A stretch of DNA of 64,000 bases from Hordeum vulgare subsp. vulgare (taxonomy: Eukaryota > Streptophyta > Magnoliopsida > Poales > Poaceae), in the NCBI RefSeq assembly GCF_904849725.1, contig NC_058522.1:439113529-439177528 (forward strand), in the 5' to 3' direction. Under the pieces are notes generated by a model that did not search any database, had not been told where the DNA came from, and saw only the letters and a program-made list of their open reading frames with translations. Position 1 is the stretch's first letter; each line of letters starts with the position of its first letter. Both the position numbers and the translations under genes were made by a program. Shown here piece by piece: positions 14,401 through 25,249 of the stretch.

Positions 14401-15232
14401 TTCTGACTTCATTTGGTATATTTCGTGCATTTACTTATTTTTTTTGAGCTAGTTGACCCTGAAATTGAAAAGCAGTACAAATGAACTCTGAAAATGTTGA
14501 AAGTTGGCATGCTATCATCATTTCACCCACATAGCATGTGTTAAAAAGTTGAGAGGGCTACGACAAAAACTGGATGCACTTCGTGTACAAAACGGACAAT
14601 CTCTCTCGAAGTATCAGGGTTTTGAACGAGAACTCATCTCTTACAAAGGGATTTCATTTTCTTGAACTTATTTGAACTCCATACTTTTTGTGTGTTCAAA
14701 ATGCACCATTCAAAGTCACATCACAAAATTTCAACAATTTCTGACTTAATTTTGTATATTTCGTGCATTTACTTATTTTTTTTGAGCTAGTTGACCCTTA
14801 AATTGAAAAGCACTACAAATGAACTTTGAAAATGTTGAAACTTGGCATGCTATCATCATTTCACCCACATAGCATGTGTTAAAAAGTTGAGAGGGCTACG
14901 AAAAAAACTGGACGCACTTCGTGTACAAAACGGACAATCTCTCTCGAAGTACTAGGGTTTCGAACGAGAACTCATCTCTTACAAAGGGATTTCATTTTTT
15001 TGAACTTATTTGAACTCCATACTTTTTGTGTGTTCAAAATGCACCATTCAAAGGCATATCAGAAAATTTCAACAATTTCTGACTTCATTTGGGATTCTTC
15101 ATGCATTTACTTTTTTTTGAGCTAGTTGACCCTGAAATTGAAAAGCAGTACAAATGAACTCTGAAAATGTTGAAAGTTGGCATGCTATCATCATTTCACC
15201 CACATAGCATGTGTTAAAAAGTTGAGAGGGCT
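7487..15232. repeat. Higher-order repeat block B (second 4-monomer pattern)
   Basis: From 7487 the order changes to GACGC type, GTCCTACG type, GATGC type (with GGGTTTTGAACG) and a CTACGAAAAAAACTGG type that also has GTACTAGGG and CATATCAGAAAA. Four-unit copies start at 7487, 9847 and 13885 with ~1348-1350 bp spacing. The copy at 8837 has only three units (1010 bp) because the GATGC type is missing. The copy starting at 11195 is rearranged around the inserted LTR. After 15233 the order dissolves into less regular monomers. Confidence 0.75.
11407..13215 (-). mobile_element. Solo LTR, Angela/BARE/WIS-type Ty1-copia
   Basis: A 1809-bp insertion in a satellite monomer. Read on the minus strand it starts TGTTGGAAATATGCCCTAGA and ends in GTTCCCCAACA, the termini I recognise for the Angela/BARE/WIS copia LTR, and the length fits that family. 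It is bounded by AAAAA at 11402-11406 and AAAAA at 13216-13220, where an uninterrupted monomer has one AAAAA, so a 5-bp target duplication is present. No primer-binding site, polypurine tract or gag-pol flanks it, so it is a solo LTR left by LTR-LTR recombination. Short ORFs inside it are spurious. Confidence 0.93.
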
Positions 15233-18188
15233 ACGACAAAAACTGGACGCACTTCGTGTACAAAACGGACAATCTCTCTCGAAGTATGAGGGTTTCGAAC
15301 GAGAACTCATCTCTTACAAAGGGATTTCATTTTTTTGAACTTATTTGAACTCCATACTTTTTGTGTGTTCAAAATGCACCATTCAAAGGCACATCACAAA
15401 ATTTCAACAATTTCTGACTTCATTTGGTATTCTTCGTGCATTTACTTATTTTTTTAGCTAGTTGACCCTGAAATTGAAAAGCACTACAAATGAACTCTGA
15501 AAATGTTGAAAGTTGGCATGCTATCATCATTTCACCCACATAGCATGTGTTAAAAAGTTGAGAGGGCTACGACAAAAACTGGATGCCCTTCGTGTACAAA
15601 ACGGACAATCTCTCTCGAAGTATCAGGGTTTCGAACGAGAACTCATCTCTTACAAAGGGATTTCATTTTTTTGAACTTATTTGAACTCCATACTTTTTGT
15701 TTGTTCAAAATGCACCATTCAAAGGCACATCACAAAATTTCAACAATTTCTGACTTAATTTGGTGTATTTCGTGCATTTACTTATTTTTTTTTGAGCTAG
15801 TTGACCCTGAAATTGAAAAGCACTACAAATGAACTCTGAAAATGTTGAAATTTGGCATGCTATCATCATTTCACCCACATAGCATGTGTTAAAAAGTTGA
15901 GAGGGCTACGACAAAAACTGGATGCACTTCGTGTACAAAACGGACAATCTCTCTCGAAGTATCATGGTTTCGAACGAGAACTCATCTCTTACAAAGGGAT
16001 TTCATTTTTTTGAACTTATTTGAACTCCATACTTTTTGTGTGTTCAAAATGCACCATTCGAAGGCACATCACAAAATTTCAACAATTTCTGACTTAATTT
16101 GGTGTATTTCGTGCATTTACTTTTTTTTGAGCTAGTTGACCCTGAAATTGAAAACCACTACAAATGAACTCTGAAAAAGTTGAAAGTTGGCATGCTATCA
16201 TCATTTCACCCACATAGAATGTGTTAAAAACTAGAGAGAGCTACGACAAAAACTGGACGCACTTCGTGTACAAAACGGACAATCTCTCTCGAAGTATGAG
16301 GGTTTCGAACGAGAACTCATCTCTTACAAAGGGATTTCATTTTTTTGAACTTATTTGAACTCCATAATTTTTGTGTGTTGAAAATGCACCATTCAAAGGC
16401 ACATCGCAAAATTTCAACAATTTCTGACTTCATTTGGTATTCTTCGTGCATTTACTTTTTTTTGAGCTAGTTGACCCTGAAATTGAAAAGCAGTACAAAT
16501 GAACTCTGAAAATGTTGAAAGTTGGCATGCTATCATCATTTCACCCACATAGAATGTGTTAAAAAGTTGAGAGGGCTATGACAAAAACTGGACGCACTTC
16601 GTGTACAAAACGGACAATCTCTCTCGAATTATCAGGGTTTCGAACGAGAACTCATCTCTTACAAAGGGATTTCATTTTTTTGAACTTATTTGAACTCCAT
16701 ATTTTTTGTGTGTTCAAAATGCACCATTCAAAGGCACATCACAAAATTTCAACAATTTCCGACTTCATTTGGTATTCTTCGTGCATTTACTTATTTTTTT
16801 TTGAGCTAGTTGACCCTGAAATTGAAAAGCACTACAAATGAACTCTGAAAATGTTGAAAGTTGGCATGCTATCATCATTTCACCCACATAGCATGTGTTA
16901 AAAAGTTGAGAGGGCTACGACAAAAACTGGATGCACTTCGTGTACAAAACGGACAATCTCTCTCGAAGTATCAGGGTTTCGAACGAGAACTCATCTCTTA
17001 CAAAGGGATTTCATTTTTTTGAACTTATTTGAACTCCATACTTTTTGCTTGTTCAAAATGCACCATTCAAAGGCACATCACAAAATTTCAACAATTTCTC
17101 ACTTAATTTGGTATATTTCGTGCATTTACTTATTTTTTTTGAGCTAGTTGACCCTGAAGTTGAAAAGCACTACAAATGAACTCTGAAAATGTTCAAAGTT
17201 TGCATGCTATCATCATTTCACCCAAATAGCATATGTTAAAAAGTTGAGAGGGCTACGACAAAAACTGGACGCACTTCGTGTACAAAACGGACAATCTATC
17301 TCGAAGTATCAGGGTTTCGAAATAGAACTCATCTCTTACAAAGGGATTTCATTTTTTTGAACTTATTTGAACTCCATACTTTTTGTGTGTTCAAAATGCA
17401 CCATTCAAAGGCACATCACAAAATTTCAACAATTTCTGACTTCATTTGGTATTCTTCGTGGATTTACTTATTATTTTTTTGAGCTAGTTGACCCTGAAAT
17501 TGAAAAGCAGTACAAATGAACTCTGGAAATGTGGAAAGTTGGCATGCTATCATCATTTCACCCACATAGCATGTGTTAAAAAGTTGAGAGGGCTACGACA
17601 AAAACTGGATGCACTTCGTGTACAAAACGGACAATCTCTCTCGAAGTATGAGGGTTTCGAACGAGAACTCATCTCTTACAAAGGGATTTCATTTTTTTGA
17701 ACTTATTTGAACTCCATACTTTTTGTGTGTTCAAAATGCACCATTCAAAGGTACATCACAAAATTTCAACAATTTCTGACTTAATTTGGTATATTTCGTG
17801 CATTTACTTATTTTTTTGAGCTAGTTGACCCTGAAATTGAAAAGCACTACAAATGAACTCTGAAAATGTTGAAAGTTCGCATGCTATCATCATTTCACCC
17901 ACATAGCCTGTGTTAAAAAGTTGAGAGGGCTACGACAAAAACTGGATGCACTTCGTGTACAAAACGGACAATCTCTCTCGAAGTATCAGGGTTTCGAACG
18001 AGAACTCATCTCTTACAAAGGGATTTCATTTGTTGAACTTATTTGAACTCCATACTTTTTGTGTGTTCAAAATGCACCATTCAAAGGCACATCACAAAAT
18101 TTCAACAATTTCTGACTTCATTTCGTATTCTTCGTGCATGTACTTATTTTTTTGAGCTAGTTGACCCTGAAGTTGATAAGCACTACAA
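13216..18188. repeat. Afa/pTa535-like satellite array, right block
   Basis: Continuation of the same satellite after the solo LTR, about 15 monomers with landmarks at 13549, 13885, 14221, 14560, 14900, 15233, 15570, 15905, 16241, 16576, 16915, 17252, 17595 and 17930. The last recognisable bases are the GCACTACAAA block at 18179-18188, after which the sequence departs from the monomer and runs into the 3' flank of a TNP2 transposase gene. Confidence 0.93.
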
Positions 18189-18353
18189 AGGTTTATTAAA
18201 ATTCTTTTTGCATATTTGAGAATTTGACAAAACTATGAAAATGAAAAGTGTTTGAAATTTAGTACATTCCATACATGCATTACATAAAAGGTTTAATACA
18301 TTATTACATTATTGCACCAACATTCATATCTATTATTTCTGTTTTCTTCTCGG

Positions 18354-21300
18354 TCATAGCCATGGAGAATCTTCATCATTCAGTAGGATGCTTGGGTCAG
18401 TTTTCACTTTGAAGGGCGGAATTTCATGAAACTTATTATAATCTTCTGACATGTCTGTCTTGTCATCTACTCCCACGATGTTTCTTTTCCCTGAAAGAAC
18501 TATGTGGCGTTTTGGCTCATCGGACGATATCTTCTTTTGCTGATTTCTTTTTCTCGTTTTTGTAGACATGTCCTTCACATAGAAAACTTGAGCGACATCA
18601 TTGGCTAGGACAAATGGTTCGTCCATGTATGCAAGATTGTTGAGATCCACTATTGTCATGACGTACTTTTGGTCTACAACTACCCCGCCTCCTGTCAGCT
18701 TCACCCATTTGCACCGAAACAAAGGGATCTTAAAAGTAGGTCCATAGTCAAGTTCCCATATCTCCTCTATGTACCCGTAATATGTTTCCAAGCAGTGCCC
18801 ATTCTCGTTTGTTGCATCAAAGCGGACACCACTATTTTGGTTGGTTCTCTTTTTTATCTTGGGCAACCGTGTAAAATGTATTCCCATTTATCTCATACCC
18901 TTGGAAAGTACATATAGTCGAAGATGGTGGCCTGGCCAAACAATACAGCTGATCTCCAACGGTGTTGTCATTCATGAGATGTGTCTGCAACCAACTGCCA
19001 AAAGTCTTCTCGTGTTCCCCTTTAATCCAAGAGTCAGCCTTCCCCAGGTTTTCAGAGCGTAGAATATTCTTGTGTCTCACGATATACGGAGCCACCACGG
19101 TGGAATTGTGTAGAACTGTGTAGTGTGCTTGAGAGAAAGAATGCCCGTCCATACATACTTTTGCTTTCCTTCCTAGTGTGCCTTTTCCTGTCAGCGTGCC
19201 CTCATACCGAGATTCAGGAACACCAATCGGCTTAAGGTCAGGAAGAAAGTCCACACAAAACTCAATGACCTCCTCTGTTCCATAGCCCTTGGAGATGCTT
19301 CCTTCTGGCCTAGCACGGTTACGAACATATTTATTTAAGACTCCCATGAACCTCTCGAAGGGGAACATATTGTGTAGAAACACAGGACCGAGAATTCTAA
19401 CTCTTCGACTAGGTGAACTAGGAGGTGTGTCGTTATATTGAAGAAGGATGGCGGGAACAACAACTCAAAGCTGACCAGACATTGGACCACATCAATCTGT
19501 AAACCTGATAGACTTTCTCGATCGATTACCTTCTGAGAAATTGCATTGAGGAATGCACATACCTTCACAATTGCCAGGCGAACATTTTTCGGTAGAATTC
19601 CCCTCAATGCAACCGGAAGCAATTGCGTCATAAGCACGTGGCAGTCATGAGACTTTAGGTTTTGGAATTTTTTGTCTTTCATATTTACGATTCCCTTTAT
19701 ATACGACGAGAAGCCAGTCGGGACCTTGATACTGAAAAGGACTTCAAAGAAGATTTCCTTCTCTTCCTTAGTAAGAGCGTAGCTGGCACGCCCTTGAAAC
19801 TGCCCTGGATGCATGCCATCTCTTCCTTTATGACGTTCCTGGTCCTCCCGTGCTTCCGATGTATCTTTTGACTTCCCATACAAGCCCAGGAAGCCTAGAA
19901 TATTCACGCAGAGATTCTTCGTCAGGTGCATCACGTCGATTGCCGAGTGGACCTTATGGACTTCCCAGTAGGGTAGCTCCCAAAATATAGATTTCTTCTT
20001 CCACATGGGTACGCGCTTATCAGGGTCGTTAGGAACAGGTTGGCTGCCAGGACCCTTTCCAAAGATTACTTTTAAATCTTTGACCATATCAAATACTTCA
20101 GCACTAGTACGGATGACAAGCTTCCCCGGGGGTTCTGCCTTGCCATTGAAATGCTTGCCTTTTTTTCTTTAAGGGATGCTTGGGCGGAAGAAAATGACGA
20201 TTGTACGGGTAAACATTCTTCCTACATTTTTCCAGATATATACTTTCTGTCTGATCCAAACAGTGTGTGCATGCAGTGTATCCCTTGTTTGACTGTCCTG
20301 AAATGTTACTAAGAGCAGGCCAATCATTGATGGTTACGAAAAGCAACGCTCGAAGGTCAAATTCCTCTTGTTTGTGCTCGTCCCACACACGTACACCTGG
20401 TTCGGCCCACAGCTGTAAAAGTTCATCAACTAATGGCCTTAGGTACACATCAATATCGTTGTCGGGTTGCTTTGGACCTTGGATAAGCACTGGCATCATA
20501 ATGAACTTCCGCTTCATGCACAACCAAGGAGGAAGGTTGTAGATACATAGAGTAACGGGCCAGGTGCTGTGACTGCAACTCTGCTCCCCAAAAGGATTCA
20601 TGCCATCTGTACTCAGACCTAACCATAAGTTCCTTGCGTCAGCTGCAAATCTCGGGAACTCTCTCTCGATTTTTCTCCACTGCCGACCATCAGCGGTGTG
20701 CCTCAACTTATCGTCTTTCATACGATCTTCCATGTGCCATCGCAACAACTTCACATGATCTTTATTTCTGAACAGACGTTTCAACCGTGGTATTATAGGA
20801 GCATACCACATCACCTTGGCAGGAACCCTCTTCCTGGGTGGCTCGCCCTCAATATCACCAGGGTCATCTTTTCTGATCTTATACCGCAATGCAGTGCATA
20901 CCGGGCATTTATCCATATTCTCGTACTTCTCACCGCGGTAGAGGATGCAGTCATTAGGGCATGCATGTATCTTCTGCACGTCTAATCCTAGAGGGCAGAC
21001 AAGCTTCTTTGCTTCGTACGTGCTGGCGGGCAATTCGTTCTTTCTTGGAAGCATCTTCTTCATCAGTACCAGCAACTTTTCGAATGACGAGTCAATCACA
21101 CCGGTCTCTGCCTTCCACTTCAGCAATTCCAGTGTGCTACCCAGCTTCTTCTGGCCATCTTCACAAGTTGGGTACAACAATTTGTTGTGGTCCTATAACA
21201 TCTGCTCGAACTGCAACCTCTCCTTTTCTGTGTCGCAACCTCGCCGTGCATCAGAAATGACCCGGCCAAGATCATCAGCGGGCTCATCTGGTTCCCGTTC

Positions 21301-21640
21301 TTCATCCTGATCTTCTTCTTCATTGTCTTCCATTGCGGCATCAGAACATAGATCGGTAGTTTTCATCATCGTTCTCTTCTTCTTCATCGTCGTCTTCCAT
21401 CATAACCCCTCTTTCTCCATGCTTGGTCCAAACATTATAGCCCGACATAAAACCGGACCGAAGCAGGTGGCTCTGAATGACTCTTGAGGAAGTGTAATCC
21501 TTCTCATTCCGACATTCAACACATGGACAAAACGTATAGCCATCACCATGCTTGTTCGCATCGGCTGCATCTCGAAAAGAATGCACGCCTTCTCTGTAAG
21601 CGGTTGTGCGTCGATCACCGTAAATCCATGGATGGCTCAT
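18354..21640 (-). pseudogene. TNP2-type CACTA transposase, frameshifted
   Basis: In an intact element this protein cuts and moves the transposon. Reading leftward from an ATG at 21640 (MSHPWIYGDR, the usual start of the family) the order is the N-terminal transposase-associated domain with CPCVEC and a His-rich stretch, the TNP2 core (NDCILYRGE, CPVC, WYAPIIPRLKRLF, STDGMNPFG, INDWPALS, CTHC), a second core part with DVMHLTKNL and KSHDCHVLMTQLLP, then DUF4218-like (HNMFPFERFMG) and DUF4216-like (FRCKWV, QVFYVKD) regions. Frame breaks lie near 21365-21390, 20160-20170 (an A run), 19383-19395 and 18845, with an in-frame TAG at 21193-21195. All domains are otherwise present, so decay came after insertion. 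Confidence 0.9.
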
Positions 21641-21933
21641 CTGCGTTATACGACAGTATATCAAATACAATCACGATCGTAAAAATTAGTACTGCACGGT
21701 CTAAACGAGGAAATATAGTTGCTAACCTTTTAGAATAAGTAGAAATAAAGAGGAAGAGGTTTAAGCAAGGCTCGGGCATCTCATATCGTAGTTGTGTTCG
21801 ATGAACTGAAGCGGCATCGCTCTAACACACATTTCAACAAACACCTCTAGTGCATAAAAAAATGGAGAGCTAGCACACACCCACACTCTTCCATCCAAGA
21901 AAAATGCAAGGAAGAGGGGAGAGGGGGGCTGTG

Positions 21934-21943
21934 CTATATATAG
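21934..21943 (-). promoter_or_regulatory. Putative TATA box of the TNP2 gene
   Basis: CTATATATAG lies about 290 bp upstream of the proposed ATG at 21640 on the minus strand, between the coding region and the subterminal repeats, where a CACTA promoter is expected. Its position supports a core promoter; transcription is not shown. Confidence 0.5.
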
Positions 21944-21948
21944 GCAGA

Positions 21949-22195
21949 GGACTTTAGTCCCGGTTTGAGACACAAACCGGGACTAAAGGTGGCGCACATG
22001 CGGGCTGCACACCGCGTAGCCCTTTAGTCCCGGTTTGAGACACAAACTGGGACTAAAGGCTCCTTGCGGACCGGGACCAAAGCCTTGTGGGAGGCATTGC
22101 GATTTGGGGGCGACGTGGCCGGGCCTTTAGTCCCGGCCCAAAGGCAGGCCGGGACTAAAGGGTCCAGGCCAAAGGCCCGTTTTCCACTACTGAAT
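21949..22195. repeat. CACTA subterminal repeats (TTTAGTCCCGG motifs)
   Basis: TTTAGTCCCGG or its complement CCGGGACTAAA occurs at least six times in both orientations between 21950 and 22165, forming small hairpins around GAGACACAAA spacers. Arrays of this kind at CACTA ends are binding sites for the TnpA-type protein in the well-studied maize and snapdragon elements; that role here is by analogy. The array ends against the degenerate terminus at about 22195. Confidence 0.7.
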
Positions 22196-22588
22196 AGGTG
22201 GCCCACTACTAATCGGGCTCAAATCATCTACTAAGGGCTGGTTCAAGTCAACATGAAAAAGAGGAGCCTTGACCACCTTACTTACAAACACTTCGAGTGA
22301 CTTGACTACCGAGGATGCAACAACCTCCTTATATGCAACCCAATGCAAATTGGACTTGATACGCATTGTCTTCATTCGACACTTGTGTGCCGACCCAACA
22401 TCATATCTTCCTAATAATTCAACTTGGTCACTTGGATCAACCCACTTCAATCTTATCTGTGTTTCTTCCACAGCCTCTTCATAAGTAGGACTCTCAAGAA
22501 ATATCAACTCTTCCTCATAATTGTCAACAATATCAACATTCATGAATGGCTCTTTGTCAACATAATGAATATTCACAATCTTGTTCAT
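22187..22588 (-). pseudogene. MULE (MuDR-type) transposase N-terminal remnant
   Basis: A 133-codon frame starting MNKIVNIHYVDKEP with an acidic stretch, then an RLKW...GRYDVG...MKTMR...SNLHWVAYKEVV...SLEVFV region that resembles the N-terminal PB1-like segment of plant MuDR transposases. The frame ends at a TAG that belongs to the terminus of the neighbouring CACTA (CAGTAG), so the gene was cut by that insertion. The zinc-finger and catalytic parts should lie beyond the CACTA but are not found anywhere to the left in this window. Assignment rests on motif recall and is moderate. Confidence 0.5.
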
Positions 22589-22680
22589 CTAAAAAAGGTA
22601 ACAAAAGTACCAATGCTAAGTATAGCACATTCCTAACAAAACAACCAAGAAACATCTATGTCCATCCAAATTAAGCATTA

Positions 22681-22706
22681 CCTAAACCCTAACCCTAACC
22701 CTAACT
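22681..22706 (-). repeat. Short telomere-like CCCTAA run
   Basis: CCTAAACCCTAACCC is followed by further CCTAA steps, about four units in all. This is too short for an interstitial telomere tract. It lies ~95 bp upstream of the MULE-remnant ATG and on the minus strand reads GGTTAGGG, like the telo-box elements often found in plant 5' leaders. Confidence 0.6.
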
Positions 22707-23245
22707 CTTAACAATAAGCATAACCCAACCAATACAATGCAACATTATTGGAACAACTATACTCATTAGTATACACCAAGAACATCATATTTTGGAACAA
22801 TGTTCAAAACTAGGGTTAGAAAACACATGAACAAAAAAACACCCAAATAGACAAATCCAACCAATAAAAAATTGTGAGATGAAGGAGATTACCTCAAGCA
22901 ACAGAAATGATACCGGATCCACGGACCAAACCAATCCTTTTGGAAGGATTTGAGAGGGAACAAGTGGGGGAGAAAAAGGGGAAAAGGGGTTGGAGCTCGG
23001 GATAGGTGGGAGAAGAGAGTGAGTGGTGAGTGGTAAGTGGTGGGTGAGGGTAGCCCGTCCCCTAATAAGTATCTCAGTCAGAAACGCCATGGTCCCTGGC
23101 ATTACACTACAAGTTAGAAACGCCACGTACCTTGGCGTTTCCAGAAAGAAGAAAAGCTGACTAGTCCGGCGTTGCGGAAGTGTAGAAACGCAGGTTAGAC
23201 ATGCGTTTCGTAGTTGAGCAGCAACGCCACGGGCTGTGGCGTTTT
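22707..23245 (-). other. Upstream region/end of the MULE remnant
   Basis: No coding sequence. From 23080 to 23245 a short motif AACGCCA/TGGCGTT recurs in both orientations (for example AACGCCACGTACCTTGGCGT), forming small stem-loops such as are common in terminal regions of plant DNA transposons. I take it as the promoter-side end of the MULE; no exact terminus or target duplication could be fixed. Confidence 0.35.
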
Positions 23246-23948
23246 TAAAAGGGTCAGATCGTGAAATATTTTCCTGACGAGTTCATTTTGTGTAATTCAT
23301 TACGCATATTGGTCAGAACATTGATTTTGTCCCACCTATGCCTCATCAGTGTCTCTCCACCTTCGCCTCGTTGTCGTTGCTCAGTCTTCTTGGATGGGGC
23401 CAGGATGACGCACCGGTGTGGGTGTTTGCTTGCTATTCCACGCTGAAATAGATTTACCAAGGAAGAAGTTAATTGTGGCTCTTCCTCCACATGTGGATGA
23501 ATATAAACAGACAAAGCAACACCATCATCATCAAGTTTCTAGAGGACATGTACAGTGATTGATAAGATTATCTATTTTAATTATGTCATATAATCTAGAA
23601 ATAACAAAAAAAATGATGTATAATGGTTGGTTTCCTAATTATCTCTAGTTCCTAAAAATACCGTGAAAGATTTGTTACTAAGAGATCATCTCTTGATTAA
23701 ATGAAGACAGAGACTTTTTTCTTTGTTTTCTCCTTTCTTCACCTCAGCATTTATCCTAAGGCAACATTATTATGCATGTCCTAAGAATTTTATGAAACTA
23801 TAATGCGTAAGAATAGCATCTCTCGGCACGCACCACAGCTAACAAGAACAGTACTCCGTAGCCGTTCACAGCTTGTTTCAGTCTGCATGAGTTCATAGGC
23901 ACAAGTAGTCATGTACTATTGGCCCTCGCTGGTGTGGCGGTGTTGAAC
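23246..23948. other. No recognisable gene
   Basis: AT-rich intergenic DNA with only short chance frames. An 86-codon minus-strand frame at 23254-23514 shows no domain I recognise. Confidence 0.5.
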
Positions 23949-24818
23949 TTTTTTTTAATGTTGGTAGTGGACTACCAAATTCATTGATCGATAGGGGAAA
24001 ACCAAAGTACAGAGCACCCAAGCGGGTCGCGCACTAGCCAGAGCTTGGCATAGTGCCCGGAAAGAAAGAAGAAGAAGATGGAAAACAAAACTAAGCTAAG
24101 AAACGGCAAGAAAACTCAGCCCAGGTCAAATGGAATTCTGGCCCCTGCCATGTTCCAGATCCTGATCTTGTCTTTTACTCTGCACATGAATGTCTGCACT
24201 TCCAGTGATTCCTTTCGAAAAATCTTTCGGTTTCTCTCTTTCCATATTTCCCATGTCAGCAAATGCATCAGAGAGAGTAGTTTTTGTTGTTGTTGTGCTT
24301 TCGGTGTGATTCCATGACATCTTAGCAGCCAATCCGCGATTGTTGCTGGTTTGTTCCAGCTTACCGGTTTTAACGCGGGCATGGCCACGAGCGCAACGGA
24401 TGAGGTCCAGACTGCTTGCGACCATGGGCATTCGATGAAGGGATGCGGCGGTGTTTCTAGGTTCCTCTCGCACAATGGGCAAAAATAGTTGTTTTTTCCA
24501 TCCTCTACGAAGTAGTGCGTCCGCCGCTAAGATCCGTCCCAACATGGCAGTCCATAGAAAGAAACGGCATTTCCCGGAAGCCCATGATGACCAAATCAGC
24601 TTGTATCCCCCCACTGGTATTGAGACCATAAATTGCAGTTGATAGGTAGTGAACCGTCAAGCAATGCTGTCTTGTTGCTCCTCATGCAAAACAATGTCCT
24701 CCATGAGCGTTGCAATGGTGTGGAGCTCTTTCACCATGTTTTTCTAGAGGCCCCTCGAAAAGTCTAATAGCCAAGTCTCGTCTTCCAGCGCTTCTTTGAC
24801 CAGGCAGTTTTTTCTTGT
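23949..24818 (-). mobile_element. 5'-truncated LINE, RT zinc-binding C-terminus
   Basis: The T run at 23949-23956 is the poly(A) tail read on the minus strand. Upstream on that strand is 3'-UTR-like sequence, then coding sequence for the zf-RVT domain that ends plant non-LTR reverse transcriptases: IWSSWASGKCRFFLWTA, LLRRGW, a Cys pair near CERNLETPPH, IECPWSQAVW, then WEIWKERNRKIF. Two frames must be joined because of one extra A in a run near 24490, and a TGA sits near 24657. Sequence up to about 24818 still looks like the same ORF upstream. The RT and endonuclease domains are missing, as usual for dead-on-arrival LINE copies. Confidence 0.8.
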
Positions 24819-24821
24819 GTC

Positions 24822-24911
24822 TATAGCGAATAGTAACGGTGCAATCGTGCATCATTCCAAGTCTGGCAGCCAGTCCGCACAAAGGTGATCGCACCGTCAC
24901 TATTCGCTTTA
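24822..24911. repeat. Small inverted repeat (GCGAATAGTRACGGTGC arms)
   Basis: GCGAATAGTAACGGTGCAAT on the left pairs with GATCGCACCGTCACTATTCG on the right across a ~40-bp loop. It may be a short foldback element or one terminus of the larger foldback next to it. No target duplication found. Confidence 0.5.
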
Positions 24912-24949
24912 GCAGAAGAATATCATACGAAAACCGATGAAAACCACAA

Positions 24950-25245
24950 AAAAACATGTTTTGAAGTTTCAAAAAAAATTGAAAAAAATACAGGATATTG
25001 ATAGGATGATGTTTTATTTTCATGCCAAATTTCAAATTAAAACACATTACGAAATATAAGTTATGAAAAGGACAAAATCAGCTATGAATAGTGCTAAATT
25101 AGTAATGTTAGGCTGAAATTTATCTTCTCGTAGCTTAGATCTCGTAATGTGTTTTAACTAAAAAGTTTATATGACAATAAAACTCTATCCTCTTAACATC
25201 TCATATTTTTTGAGATTTTTTTAAAACTTTAAAATATGATTTTCA
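24950..25245. repeat. AT-rich foldback element, ~140-bp arms
   Basis: The left arm contains AATTAAAACACATTACGA and the right arm, reverse-complemented, contains AGTTAAAACACATTACGA. Pairing extends outward through TGTTTTATTTTCATG against GAGTTTTATTGTCAT and further through A-rich stretches, centre near 25100. Pairing is imperfect (very roughly three quarters). It resembles a foldback-type MITE; class is uncertain. Confidence 0.55.
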
Positions 25246-25249
25246 TGAT

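Larger units (their letters stand above)
18189..22195 (-). mobile_element. CACTA (En/Spm) element, right-hand part
   Basis: Contains a TNP2-type transposase on the minus strand and, at the right edge, subterminal TTTAGTCCCGG/CCGGGACTAAA motifs. Read on the minus strand the right edge at 22195 begins CAGTAGTGGAAAACGGGCC, a CACTA-like terminus with degenerate first bases. The matching left terminus is not found: the gene's 3' flank (18189-18353) passes directly into satellite DNA. Either the left end was lost in a rearrangement or the satellite lies within the element and the real left end is outside the window. No Transposase_24/TnpA gene is visible. Confidence 0.75.

Noticed and set aside
1..18188. 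Recurrent 66-87-codon frames in the satellite (for example 2665-2886, 4012-4224, 5359-5571)
   Set aside because: They recur at the monomer or higher-order period, are broken in most monomers, and show no protein domain.
1..18188. CRISPR-like or clustered repeat array
   Set aside because: Units are contiguous ~336-bp monomers with no unique spacers; this is a plant satellite.
22681..22706. Interstitial telomere
   Set aside because: Only about four imperfect units; more like a telo-box in a 5' leader.
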